53,176 nt of DNA from Oscillospiraceae bacterium (lineage in GTDB: Bacteria > Bacillota > Clostridia > Oscillospirales > JAAYXM01), in the NCBI GenBank assembly GCA_017439555.1, contig JAFSIZ010000149.1:1-53176 (forward strand), in the 5' to 3' direction. A model generated the notes under the pieces. That model had not been told where the DNA came from. It did no database searches and was given only the letters and a program-made list of their open reading frames with translations. A program made the translations under genes and the position numbers. Position 1 is the first letter of the stretch; the number at the start of each line of letters is the position of its first letter. Of this stretch, positions 25,752 through 34,702 are shown one piece after another.

Positions 25752-26714
25752 ATGTCGGGAAGACCTGCTACACGTTCATCAAACGAAATGCTCGCGCTCT
25801 TGCCTGTGCTCGTGGAGGTTTACAACCGCCGCAGTTCAGATCCACCACACTGGCATGATTACACGCAGATATGGTATGTTCTGCGCGGAAGCCTGCGTCA
25901 CACGTTCGGTGACGTTGAATATATCCAGCGCGAGGGAGACTGTGCGGTGATTCTGCCGTATACGCTTCATTCGATAGATTCGCGTGACTGTGAAGACACC
26001 TATGCGCTTTCGATTTCATATACCGACAGGTTTCTCACAGATCGCGGCTATGATATCTTTTCCTATTCAAAGCATCGCGCGAGATTCGAGGGCCTTTCAA
26101 TTCCTGCACACGAGGTGTTTACAGGTGCGCGAAAAACGATTGCCGATTCTCTTGCAATCGCTATGATTGATGAATTTTCAAAGCACAGAGCAATGTCGTT
26201 TGACCTCATCGCAGAGCATCTTGCGGCGTTTTTGCGCAATCTTTGCCGGGAGCCTGCCGGAAGTGCCCACGGAATGGATACTGTTGCAGAGCGCGCCGCC
26301 GTTATTACGGACACGCTTCAATACATCGCAAACAATCTGAACAAAAAACATTCGCTCGATTCGCTGTGCCGCCGTGCCTGTATGTCACGGTCAGCGTTTA
26401 CCAAAAACTTCAAGGCTGTTACGGGGATGACATCAAAGGAATTTTTGCTTTCCGAGCGTCTGCAGAGGACATACTCGCTGCTTGTGTTCAGTGATAAAAC
26501 AATCGACGAGATAGCCCGCGAGGTCGGCTTTTATGACAGCTCATATTTAAACAATGCTTTTCGCGAAAAATACGGAGAGACTCCAACACAGTATCGCCAG
26601 AAACATCGCGCTGAAGCGCAGAGGGGAGACGCTGTATTCCGCAGCCGCTGGGCGTGGTTTTTCGATGAGGAGGAAGAGCCGGGGCGAGATAACGAAATTC
26701 CGCAAAAAAAATAA
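25752..26714 (+). CDS. AraC-family transcriptional regulator with cupin sensor domain
   Basis: A 320-residue regulator. The N-terminal AraC-type cupin (about 15-120) has PPHWHDYTQIWYV with His33 and His35, and RHTFGDVEYIQREGD; this part normally binds a sugar or related ligand. The C-terminal 100 residues (about 205-305) hold two helix-turn-helix units: SLDSLCRRACMSRSAFTKNF and IDEIAREVGFYDSSYLNNAF, ending in TPTQYR. The ATG at 25752 is chosen because AAAGGCGG is about 10 nt upstream; an in-frame GTG at 25740 lies within that site. It is divergent from the lyase operon and directly upstream of another secreted-protein gene, so it probably controls these three surface genes in response to a glycan product. 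Confidence 0.9.
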   Translation: MSGRPATRSSNEMLALLPVLVEVYNRRSSDPPHWHDYTQIWYVLRGSLRHTFGDVEYIQREGDCAVILPYTLHSIDSRDCEDTYALSISYTDRFLTDRGYDIFSYSKHRARFEGLSIPAHEVFTGARKTIADSLAIAMIDEFSKHRAMSFDLIAEHLAAFLRNLCREPAGSAHGMDTVAERAAVITDTLQYIANNLNKKHSLDSLCRRACMSRSAFTKNFKAVTGMTSKEFLLSERLQRTYSLLVFSDKTIDEIAREVGFYDSSYLNNAFREKYGETPTQYRQKHRAEAQRGDAVFRSRWAWFFDEEEEPGRDNEIPQKK

Positions 26715-26732
26715 CTTTGGCAGGATTTGCAC

Positions 26733-26761
26733 TGTACAAATGACAATATTTGGTTTATAAT
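26733..26761 (+). promoter_or_regulatory. Promoter of the 1114-residue secreted protein gene
   Basis: Consensus TATAAT (26756-26761) with a weak TGTACA (26733-26738) at 17 bp. The weak -35 fits an activator-dependent promoter, which suits an AraC-type neighbour. Confidence 0.6.
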
Positions 26762-26800
26762 ATATAATTACTTATTAATATATAATAAGGAGGAGTATAT

Positions 26801-29800
26801 ATGAAAAAACTTTTATCACTTATCATTGCGGCGGCATTGGTAATAAGCCTGATGCCGACAATCGCATTCGCCGCAGTCGGCGATGAGTTCAGCGTCAATT
26901 TTTATGATTGGGAGGGATATACTTCCAATAACCAGTATTTTTCCGATACAACTAAAGGAAATGGCTGGGCTGTCGATGCTGAGAATTCGGATGAAAGGCA
27001 GATAAGCGGAACAAAAGAAGGTGGAGCAGCGCGCCTTCAGGTTCAAAATGCAGATATGACCGGCTTTAAATTCCTGACGGTAGGTCAGGCAAGCGGAGAC
27101 CTTGCGATAAAGTTTAACGCACCAAAGGCAGGAACCTATTCCATTAAGTCAATAGCTATTCCGTATGCTTCAAACGGAAAGGTTACGGAAGTATATGTCA
27201 ACGGTGCAAAGGTCGGAAGCTTCAATTCCTACAGCGCAGAGGGAAATCCGACACTTGCTGTTACAAGGGTGGAAGAGCTCGGAACTGTCTATCTCAAAGA
27301 GGGTGAATATGCAAATTCACTTGTTATAAGATGCACCGACGGGCAGGCATTCCTTGAAGGCTTCACATTCACAGAGGTCGAGACCGTTCCGACAGCGGTC
27401 AACTTCAATTTCTACAATTCGCTTGCGGTCAAGCCGTCAAACAGCGACCCGGAAGAGGACAGACTTGCTCCGGCAGACACAACAGGTGAGAACTTCATAA
27501 CAATCGTTGAAGAAAGCAACTCCAATCAGACAGGTGACCACCGCGTTTATACTGCAGGCGGTATTTCTTATCCGCAGTTTGAATTCGGCAAGGGTGGCTC
27601 ATCAACATGGATTTCTTCCGGCAACGATGCAAGCAGAAAATGGACCTTCAAGCTTCCGATAACGGCGGCAGGCTGGTACAATGTTGACTTCCTTGGCGCC
27701 TACTGGTTTGCAAACGATATATTCTACGTCTATGTAGACGATCAGTTTGCGGGAATCTACGACTTCAACAACGGTCTTGTAAGAGCAGTGGACTCTGCTA
27801 TCTACCTCGGAGATAAAAAGTCGCTCAACACGCTCTATCTTACACCCGATGAGGACGGATATGTAAAGATTATGCTTGCATATGCAAAGAACTGCGGCTA
27901 CGGTCAGGCACGAATAGCCCCGATCGAGCTTAATCTCATCCCGACAGAGTCACAGGAAAAGGTAAAGTGTGTCGACATTGTCCACACACTTCCGGAAACA
28001 CTGGAATACGGCGAGGTTGCTGATTTTACGGCATATGCGCTTATGAGCGACGGAACAACTCGTCACATCAACGGTTATAAGTCAGATGCAACGGCTGACG
28101 ATGGAAATGCCATCTCGGTTACGGGCGAAGGCAACCACTTCCTTATCGAGAGAAAGTCAGATCCGCTCTACGACGACGGAATTTACAGCGGACAAATCAA
28201 GGCAGAGGGCGTCGGTGAGGAGAAGATAACTCTCTTCGTAAATGTCGACGGCGAACCCTTTTCCAAGGAGGTAACCGTAACGGCAACACCTGCTAGCGAG
28301 CCGGTTGCATTCTCTATGAGCCTTGCAGATGACGGCCTCGTCTATGCCGACAGTTCAAAGGCAACAGACTGGAAGTCCGTAGGCTACAGTGTTGTTCTTG
28401 ACAAAACCGCAACAGTTGCAAGTCGCTACTACTCGCGCGGAGAATATGCAGTCACCCAGCTGACCACAGCTTCCGGACGTCAGGTGTGGCCGCACCTCAC
28501 AACAGATTCTCAGATGACAATGATAACCTTTAAGAAGTCTGTTCCTGCGGCAGGCTATTATGACATCTCCTTCACGGGTTATCTCTGGAAGTCAAGCTCC
28601 GATTATGATATATATATAAACGAAGAATACGCAGGTCAGACAAATTGCTACGATGCAACGGATGAGCTCAGCGGCAAAACCGCAACAAGCAACCTCAACA
28701 CACTCTATCTCCCGGCGGGCGATATTGAGATTTCCTTCAGAGCGAAAAATTCGCACTACACGGGCGCAATGTTCTTCACGCCGAAGTCACTCAACTTTGC
28801 GCCTTCAGCAGTTTCCGAAATCGCAATCAGTGCAGTTGAGACAAGTGAAATCCCGGTAACAATGGAAGCAGGCACGACCTATGACGGAACTGCAAAGGCT
28901 CTTATGAACAGCGGCGACTATCGTAGCTTCGGTCATATGAACAACGGAACTATCCCGACAAGCGATGACGTAATCAGGGTAAGCTCCTCTAACCCGGCAG
29001 TTGTTGCGGTAACGGATGTCGTATGTGTAAAGCGAGTCACGGATGCTGAAAATAAAGACTCGGCATTCACAATCGATCCGCAGACAACAACATATAAGCT
29101 CAATGCGCTCCGCGCAGGCAAGGCAGAAATAACGGTAACTGCAATTGTTGACGGCAAGGAAAAGAGCACAACGACAGAGGTTGTGGTCTCGGGCGATGCG
29201 AAGGAAGCAACCATAACAAAGAACACTGCAAGCGTTTCTATCCTCGCGCTCGATGGCGGCTCGGTCAAGACCAACATCAGCATTGTCGACGAGGTTGAAT
29301 TCGGAGAAGGAGTCGAAGCAGAGGCAATTGCGGATTCAGGCTACAAGTTCGCATATTGGACAGATTCAAACGGAAGAGTTCTCTCCGATAAGGCAAAGGA
29401 AACCTTCATCATCAACACAAACACAAGCATCAAGGCATATTTTGAAAAGATAGTTGCTGATGACGCAGAAACCGTTCCTGTCTATTTCTACAACGGCAAC
29501 GGCTCTCTCTTCAAGAGCGGAGTTGCAACAAAGGGAAGCGTCTTTGCTGACTTGAAGGGCGATGACGAGCCGAGCCTCACAGGCTTTAAGTTTGATAAGT
29601 GGAGCGTTGCAGACAATGCAATCATCAACAACGTAACGCGCGCAGTTGCGCTCTTCACAGATATGCCGAACACCTACACAGTATCAGTTGACGACGGCAT
29701 ATATTCGACATCATATTCCGGCAAAAAATACGGTGATAAAATAACTGTCACAGCCAAAGGCAGCGACACCTTCTCCTGCTGGATGATGGGCGACGATATC

Positions 29801-30145
29801 GTATGCTATGACAAGTCCTTCACATTCAGCGTCTATGGCGATATGAAACTCACGGCGGTCTATGGCGCGGCTCTCACAGCAGCTCCCGTTGCGGCGTTTG
29901 AGGAGGTCGGAGGAAGCTACTTCCTGACCTATAGCGTGCCGGCAGGCTATGAGAAGATTGAGGCAGGAATCATCTTCTCAGAAGGAGGAACACCGACAGT
30001 CGGCTCTGCATATTCAAAGGCGATTGAGCGCACAGGTAGCGGTCAGTTCACGGCGCAGCCAAACGGCGAAGAAGATGTGGTCGCACGCGGATATGTAATG
30101 TTCAGAGACCGGGACAATAACATAAAGGTAATCTACGCAGATTAA
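26801..30145 (+). CDS. Secreted multi-domain surface protein with duplicated jelly-roll-like domains
   Basis: An 1114-residue secreted protein. Signal peptide 1-24. A beta-rich N-terminal domain (28-193) precedes two related domains at about 200-385 and 500-665. Both contain an aromatic-rich stretch of the form AGWYNVDFLGAYW or AGYYDISFTGYLW, then a [YI]V[YN]xxxAGxxx hinge and LNTLYLxxxD/G. They resemble carbohydrate-binding jelly rolls; this is inference. Big_2-like Ig domains follow each (about 388-497, 672-797), then InlB-B-like repeats (810-885, 893-955, 958-1022) and a C-terminal region (1027-1114) similar to that of the 899-residue protein, with IEAGIIFSEG and a VIYAD end. AAGGAGG precedes the ATG. 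No anchor is seen. Confidence 0.82.
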   Translation: MKKLLSLIIAAALVISLMPTIAFAAVGDEFSVNFYDWEGYTSNNQYFSDTTKGNGWAVDAENSDERQISGTKEGGAARLQVQNADMTGFKFLTVGQASGDLAIKFNAPKAGTYSIKSIAIPYASNGKVTEVYVNGAKVGSFNSYSAEGNPTLAVTRVEELGTVYLKEGEYANSLVIRCTDGQAFLEGFTFTEVETVPTAVNFNFYNSLAVKPSNSDPEEDRLAPADTTGENFITIVEESNSNQTGDHRVYTAGGISYPQFEFGKGGSSTWISSGNDASRKWTFKLPITAAGWYNVDFLGAYWFANDIFYVYVDDQFAGIYDFNNGLVRAVDSAIYLGDKKSLNTLYLTPDEDGYVKIMLAYAKNCGYGQARIAPIELNLIPTESQEKVKCVDIVHTLPETLEYGEVADFTAYALMSDGTTRHINGYKSDATADDGNAISVTGEGNHFLIERKSDPLYDDGIYSGQIKAEGVGEEKITLFVNVDGEPFSKEVTVTATPASEPVAFSMSLADDGLVYADSSKATDWKSVGYSVVLDKTATVASRYYSRGEYAVTQLTTASGRQVWPHLTTDSQMTMITFKKSVPAAGYYDISFTGYLWKSSSDYDIYINEEYAGQTNCYDATDELSGKTATSNLNTLYLPAGDIEISFRAKNSHYTGAMFFTPKSLNFAPSAVSEIAISAVETSEIPVTMEAGTTYDGTAKALMNSGDYRSFGHMNNGTIPTSDDVIRVSSSNPAVVAVTDVVCVKRVTDAENKDSAFTIDPQTTTYKLNALRAGKAEITVTAIVDGKEKSTTTEVVVSGDAKEATITKNTASVSILALDGGSVKTNISIVDEVEFGEGVEAEAIADSGYKFAYWTDSNGRVLSDKAKETFIINTNTSIKAYFEKIVADDAETVPVYFYNGNGSLFKSGVATKGSVFADLKGDDEPSLTGFKFDKWSVADNAIINNVTRAVALFTDMPNTYTVSVDDGIYSTSYSGKKYGDKITVTAKGSDTFSCWMMGDDIVCYDKSFTFSVYGDMKLTAVYGAALTAAPVAAFEEVGGSYFLTYSVPAGYEKIEAGIIFSEGGTPTVGSAYSKAIERTGSGQFTAQPNGEEDVVARGYVMFRDRDNNIKVIYAD

Positions 30146-30158
30146 GCTTTGTTATAAA

Positions 30159-30200
30159 AACGCTCCTTTCGGGAACACTGTTTCCGAAAGGAGTGTTTTA
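30159..30200 (+). terminator. Terminator-like hairpin containing the next gene's ribosome site
   Basis: A near-perfect 17-bp stem: 30159-30175 with 30181-30197, one G-U pair near the base and one near the loop, followed by TTTTA. The right arm contains GAAAGGAG, which is the only ribosome site for the ATG at 30202. Readthrough and translation of the small downstream gene are therefore likely to be limited by this stem. Confidence 0.8.
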
Positions 30201-30201
30201 T

Positions 30202-30390
30202 ATGGAGAAAAAAATACCGTTTATACCGCCCGAGCCGCCGGAGGAAACGCAGGATACCGCGTTTGATATAACCTCTGTTGCATCCGCAACGGAATGTACA
30301 GGCATCGGCCATATTTTTCCGATTCTGCCCGATGAAGCAGAGGATCTGACGGATATCTACACGTTAAACACACGCAGCGAGGAAGAATAA
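30202..30390 (+). CDS. Small acidic protein of unknown function
   Basis: A 62-residue acidic protein beginning MEKKIPFIPPEPPEE and containing SVASATECTGIGHIFPILPD. No domain, signal peptide or membrane helix is seen. The ATG at 30202 is chosen because GAAAGGAG ends 9 nt before it. The central ATECTGI....P pattern looks conserved in short clostridial proteins, from memory only. It follows the surface protein and precedes a palindromic repeat, then dgt. Confidence 0.6.
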   Translation: MEKKIPFIPPEPPEETQDTAFDITSVASATECTGIGHIFPILPDEAEDLTDIYTLNTRSEEE

Positions 30391-30400
30391 CCCACCCGAA

Positions 30401-30455
30401 AAGCCTCCCCTTTGTGTCAAAGGGGAGGTGGGTTGCGAAGCAACTCGGAGGGGAT
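30401..30455 (+). repeat. Palindromic REP/MITE-like element between small protein gene and dgt
   Basis: CCTCCCCTTTG (30404-30414) pairs with CAAAGGGGAGG (30418-30428); a second hairpin GTTGC-GAA-GCAAC and TCGGAGGGG follow. The plan (palindrome, small hairpin, purine-rich end) matches the copies at 11543-11590 and 46422-46473 but the sequence is a different subfamily. The rest of the 30391-30649 gap is AT-rich, with a TATAAT at 30592-30597 lacking a clear -35 that may serve dgt. Confidence 0.75.
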
Positions 30456-30649
30456 CAGACAATAGAGCGTTATCAGCGTTTGAGCGCTGCGGATTGCGTC
30501 CGTTTACATATATTGGACAAAAGATTTCGGCATCTTTAAAATTAAATAACAAAAAAATCACGAAAAAGAAGGGAAAATGAAAAATCCGGCGTATAATATA
30601 ATGCAAAATAAAAATCAAAGTCCAAAAGCAAGCTCGGAGTGATGACAAA

Positions 30650-31654
30650 ATGACAGTAAGACAGTTTGAAGAAGAGCGGGAAGCACGCGAGCTTTCTCCG
30701 TTTGCGTGTCTTTCATCAAACAGCCTCGGCCGCGCAAGGGAGGAGGAGCCGTGTGATATCCGCACCTGCTTCATCCGCGACCGCGACCGCATACTCCATT
30801 CAAAATCGTTTCGTCGGCTAAAGCACAAAACACAGGTGTTCATAGCGCCTGAGGGCGACCACTATCGCACGCGCCTGACCCACACGCTTGAGGTTTCGGG
30901 CATCGCGAGGACGATAGCCCGCGCGCTTCGGCTCAATGAGGATCTGTGCGAGGCAATCGCGATGGGACACGATCTTGGACATACGCCGTTCGGTCACGGA
31001 GGCGAGCGCGAGCTTTCCGCGCTGACTGACGGGAAATTTTCCCACAACATACAGAGCGTGCGCGTTGTGGAAAAGATCGAGCGCGGCGGCAAAGGTCTCA
31101 ACCTAACCCGCGAAGTGCTCGATGGAATCGCCTGCCACAGCGGCGAGGCGAAGGCGCAGACGCTCGAAGGGCAGATTGTTGCGCTTTCTGACAGGATTGC
31201 ATATATAAACCACGATATCGACGATGCCTGCCGCGGCGGTATGCTGCGCGAGAGCGACATCCCCGGGGAATATAAGGACATTCTCGGGCATCGCCACAGC
31301 AAGCGTATAAACACGCTCGTGCTCGACACGATCTCTGCAAGCACGGGAAAGAACGCCATCTGTATGTCTGACGAGGTATACAATGCTATGATGGGGCTTC
31401 GGAAATTTATGTTCGAGCGCGTCTATCGCGCAGATTATGCGCTCCGTCAGGAGGAAAAGGTGCGCGGAATGATAGCAAAGCTGTTTGAATATTACAGCCG
31501 CGATATCGACCGTATGCCCGATGAATACCGTGACATAGCCGAGCGCGATGGCGTAACAAGCGCCGTGTGCGACTATATCGCGTGTATGACAGACCGCTAT
31601 GCGCTCAATGTCTATAGCGAGCTGTTTTTGCCGATTTCCTGGACGGGAATATAA
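30650..31654 (+). CDS. dgt: Deoxyguanosinetriphosphate triphosphohydrolase-like HD protein
   Basis: A 334-residue HD-domain phosphohydrolase that converts dNTPs to deoxynucleosides and triphosphate, controlling dNTP pools. The metal ligands are visible: His78 in RLTHTLEVS, His107-Asp108 in MGHDLGHTPFGH, and Asp181 in SDRIAYINHDIDD. The length matches the Firmicute type that lacks the long insert of E. coli Dgt. It is directly upstream of dnaG and rpoD, a conserved clostridial order that links nucleotide supply, primer synthesis and the main sigma factor. Confidence 0.93.
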   Translation: MTVRQFEEEREARELSPFACLSSNSLGRAREEEPCDIRTCFIRDRDRILHSKSFRRLKHKTQVFIAPEGDHYRTRLTHTLEVSGIARTIARALRLNEDLCEAIAMGHDLGHTPFGHGGERELSALTDGKFSHNIQSVRVVEKIERGGKGLNLTREVLDGIACHSGEAKAQTLEGQIVALSDRIAYINHDIDDACRGGMLRESDIPGEYKDILGHRHSKRINTLVLDTISASTGKNAICMSDEVYNAMMGLRKFMFERVYRADYALRQEEKVRGMIAKLFEYYSRDIDRMPDEYRDIAERDGVTSAVCDYIACMTDRYALNVYSELFLPISWTGI

Positions 31655-31699
31655 AGCAATCAAAAATTCTGAATTTTTCATTTAAACGGAGGTGAACGT

Positions 31700-33451
31700 A
31701 TGGCGTATCCGCGCGAATTTATGGACGAGCTTATCGCAAGAAGCGATATCGTCTCTGTTGTATCACGTTATGTGTCACTGACAAGGCGCGGCTCGGGAAA
31801 TCTCGGCCTGTGCCCGTTCCACAATGAAAAAACGCCGTCGTTCAACGTTTCCTCGGACAAGCAGTTTTTCCATTGCTTCGGCTGTGGTGTCGGCGGCGAC
31901 GTTATAAGCTTCGTTATGAAGATTGAAAACATAGAGTTCCCCGATGCCGTTGCAAAGCTTGCCGAATGGGCAGGTATGGAGGTTCCTCAATCGACCTATG
32001 GCGAGGGTGAGCGCAACAAGAGAAAACGCGCACAGGAGGCGTGCCGCGATGCCGCGCGTTTCTTCCACGAGCGCCTCAAGGCTGATGCCGGGGCAGAGGC
32101 GAGAAAATATCTTCTCGGGCGCGGTCTGTCTCCTGCGACAATAACGCGCTTCGGGCTCGGCTTTTCGCCTGATTCCTGGAGCGAGCTGCTCGATTCTCTC
32201 ACCTCACGCGGATATTCAAAAACAGAGCTTTTAGAGGCAGGGCTTGTGACGACAGGGAAGGCGGGAAGGATTTACGACCGCTTCCGCGGCCGCGCAATGT
32301 TCCCGATTATAGACGTAAGAGGAACGGTAATCGGCTTCGGTGGCCGCATTATGGGCGACGGTGAGCCGAAATATTTAAACTCTCCCGAGTCTGCGGTGTT
32401 CAACAAGCGAAAGAATCTCTATGCGCTGAATCTCGCAAAGACGAGCAAGGCTGATTATATGCTGCTTGCCGAAGGGTATATGGACGTCATCGCCCTGCAT
32501 CAGGCAGGATTCGACAGCGCGGTTGCATCTCTCGGCACATCGCTTACAGAAGAGCAGGCACACCTCATATCAAAATATAAGAGCCGCGTTGTGATATCCT
32601 ATGACTCTGACAAGGCAGGACGCGCCGCGACAGAGCGCGCAATAGACATTCTCTCGCGCTCGGGGCTCGATGTGCGCGTGCTTGTTATGACGGGGGCGAA
32701 GGACCCGGACGAGTATATCAAAAAATTCGGCCGCGACAAATTCGCAAAGCTGATAGACGCCGCTCTTCCTGCGGCGGAATACCGTCTCGGCGCGGTGAAA
32801 CAGGAGTTTGACCTCAGCGACGATAAGCAGCGCGTGATATATTTGAAATCGGCAGTCGCTCAGCTCGCGAAGCTTTCAAGCACAATCGAGCGTGAGATAT
32901 ATGCAGGACGCATCGCCGAGGAGACAGGCGTCTCCCGTGATGCCATAATTCAGGAGGCTGTGAGGGAGCGCAAGCGCTTGATCCGCGAAAAGAAGCGCGA
33001 GGAGGAGAAGAGAATTCTCGATCCCGTTGGCGCGATTATGCCGAAGGACCGCGAAGCGAGATATAAAAATCCGCGCTCGGCGGTTGCCGAGGAGGGGCTT
33101 ATAACCCTCGCGGCAGGCGATGTCAGGCTCGCCCTGCGCGCGGCTGAGCGCATATCGGGGAAGATGTTCTCGTCAGAGCTTCTCGGGCGCGTGTTTGATG
33201 TGTGCATAACACGTGCGCGCTCAGGTCTTGAAACCGATATGAGCGTTTTCAGCGAAGGTTTTTCAGAGGATGAAACAGCCCATATCGCGGCGGTGTTTGC
33301 GCGAAACAGTGAGCTTTCGGCAGATGCGCTCGCTGACCTGATGGACATTGTCCGCGGCGAGAGTATCAAGAGCGAGGCGGATACGAGCGATGCAGCGCTG
33401 CTTGCGGCGGCAGAGTTCTATAGGAAAAAGAAGGGTGTCGGCAACACCTGA
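31700..33451 (+). CDS. dnaG: DNA primase
   Basis: A 583-residue primase that makes RNA primers at the replication fork. N-terminal CHC2 zinc ribbon: Cys38, His41, Cys59, Cys62. Core domain about 120-370 with TOPRIM residues Glu258 (AEGYMD), Asp302 and Asp304 (SYDSDKAGRA). The C-terminal helical region (about 440-583) is the helicase-binding part. GGAGGTGA precedes the ATG. It sits between dgt and rpoD as in the classical macromolecular-synthesis cluster. Confidence 0.96.
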   Translation: MAYPREFMDELIARSDIVSVVSRYVSLTRRGSGNLGLCPFHNEKTPSFNVSSDKQFFHCFGCGVGGDVISFVMKIENIEFPDAVAKLAEWAGMEVPQSTYGEGERNKRKRAQEACRDAARFFHERLKADAGAEARKYLLGRGLSPATITRFGLGFSPDSWSELLDSLTSRGYSKTELLEAGLVTTGKAGRIYDRFRGRAMFPIIDVRGTVIGFGGRIMGDGEPKYLNSPESAVFNKRKNLYALNLAKTSKADYMLLAEGYMDVIALHQAGFDSAVASLGTSLTEEQAHLISKYKSRVVISYDSDKAGRAATERAIDILSRSGLDVRVLVMTGAKDPDEYIKKFGRDKFAKLIDAALPAAEYRLGAVKQEFDLSDDKQRVIYLKSAVAQLAKLSSTIEREIYAGRIAEETGVSRDAIIQEAVRERKRLIREKKREEEKRILDPVGAIMPKDREARYKNPRSAVAEEGLITLAAGDVRLALRAAERISGKMFSSELLGRVFDVCITRARSGLETDMSVFSEGFSEDETAHIAAVFARNSELSADALADLMDIVRGESIKSEADTSDAALLAAAEFYRKKKGVGNT

Positions 33452-33499
33452 ATATAAAAAAGCACTTGAATTCAAAATAAATAAAAAGGGGTTCATAAA

Positions 33500-34654
33500 A
33501 TGGATAAGGAAAAGAAAGAAAAGACAATAACAGCGGTTGATAAAAAACAGATTCTCCGCGAGCTCATCGAAACGGGCAAGAAGCGCGGCAAGCTCTCTCA
33601 GAAGGAGCTGATGGACGTCGCAGAAGAGCTCGAGATGAATTCAGATCAGATCGAAAAGCTCTATGACACGCTTGAGCATCTCGGCATCGAGCTTCCGCTT
33701 GAGGAATTCATCGCAGACCTTCCGCCTGAGGATGAGATTATGGACGACATACCCGATGAAATCGGAGAGGTCGAGGAAATCCCCGAGGAAGAGCTTGCAG
33801 ACAGCGCAACGCTTATGGAAGGTCTCTCGATTGATGACCACGTCCGTATCTACTTAAAGGAAATAGGCAAGGTTGACCTTCTCTCGCCCGAGGAGGAGAT
33901 AGAGCTTGCAGAACGTATGGCAAAGGGCGATGAAGCCGCAAAGGTGCGCCTTGCAGAGGCAAACCTCCGTCTCGTTGTCTCCATAGCAAAGCGCTATGTC
34001 GGGCGCGGTATGCTCTTCCTTGACCTGATTCAGGAAGGAAACCTCGGTCTCATCAAGGCCGTTGAGAAGTTTGATCATACAAAGGGCTATAAATTCTCGA
34101 CATATGCAACGTGGTGGATTCGCCAGGCAATAACGCGCGCAATCGCAGACCAGGCGAGAACAATACGTATTCCTGTCCATATGGTTGAAACGATAAACAA
34201 GGTCATCCGCGTTTCACGTCAGCTCCTTCAGGAGCTCGGGCACGATCCGAGCCCCGAGGAAATCGCAGAGGAGATGCAGATCCCGGTAAACCGCGTCCGC
34301 GATATTCTCAAAATCGCGCAGGAGCCTGTGTCGCTCGAAACGCCTATCGGCGAAGAGGAAGATTCACATCTCGGCGATTTCATCCCGGCAGAGGACGCGC
34401 AGGAGCCTGCAGAGGCGGCATCGTTTGCGCTTCTGCGCGAGCAGCTTGTCGATGTTCTTGCAACGCTCACACCGCGTGAGGAAAAGGTGTTGAAGCTCCG
34501 CTTCGGCATTGAGGACGGCAGAACACGCACGCTTGAAGAGGTCGGCCGCGAATTCAACGTAACGCGTGAGCGTATACGTCAGATTGAGGCAAAGGCGCTG
34601 CGCAAGCTCCGCCATCCGAGCCGCTCCAAGATGCTCAAGGATTTCCTCAATTAA
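33500..34654 (+). CDS. rpoD: Primary sigma factor RpoD (SigA)
   Basis: A 384-residue housekeeping sigma factor. Region 1.1 (about 10-85) is helical and followed by an acidic stretch; region 1.2 starts at [12 protein letters not shown]; region 2 contains [18 protein letters not shown] and the -10 reader [11 protein letters not shown]; region 3 includes HMVETINK; region 4 ends with the -35 reader [18 protein letters not shown]. It agrees with the many TTGACA/TATAAT promoters in the window. A 48-nt gap after dnaG holds only the ribosome site. Confidence 0.97.
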   Translation: MDKEKKEKTITAVDKKQILRELIETGKKRGKLSQKELMDVAEELEMNSDQIEKLYDTLEHLGIELPLEEFIADLPPEDEIMDDIPDEIGEVEEIPEEELADSATLMEGLSIDDHVRIYLKEIGKVDLLSPEEEIELAERMAKGDEAAKVRLAEANLRLVVSIAKRYVGRGMLFLDLIQEGNLGLIKAVEKFDHTKGYKFSTYATWWIRQAITRAIADQARTIRIPVHMVETINKVIRVSRQLLQELGHDPSPEEIAEEMQIPVNRVRDILKIAQEPVSLETPIGEEEDSHLGDFIPAEDAQEPAEAASFALLREQLVDVLATLTPREEKVLKLRFGIEDGRTRTLEEVGREFNVTRERIRQIEAKALRKLRHPSRSKMLKDFLN

Positions 34655-34702
34655 AATACTACAGACAGATTTTCTCCATTCAACTAAAGGTCGCGAAACA
34701 CA

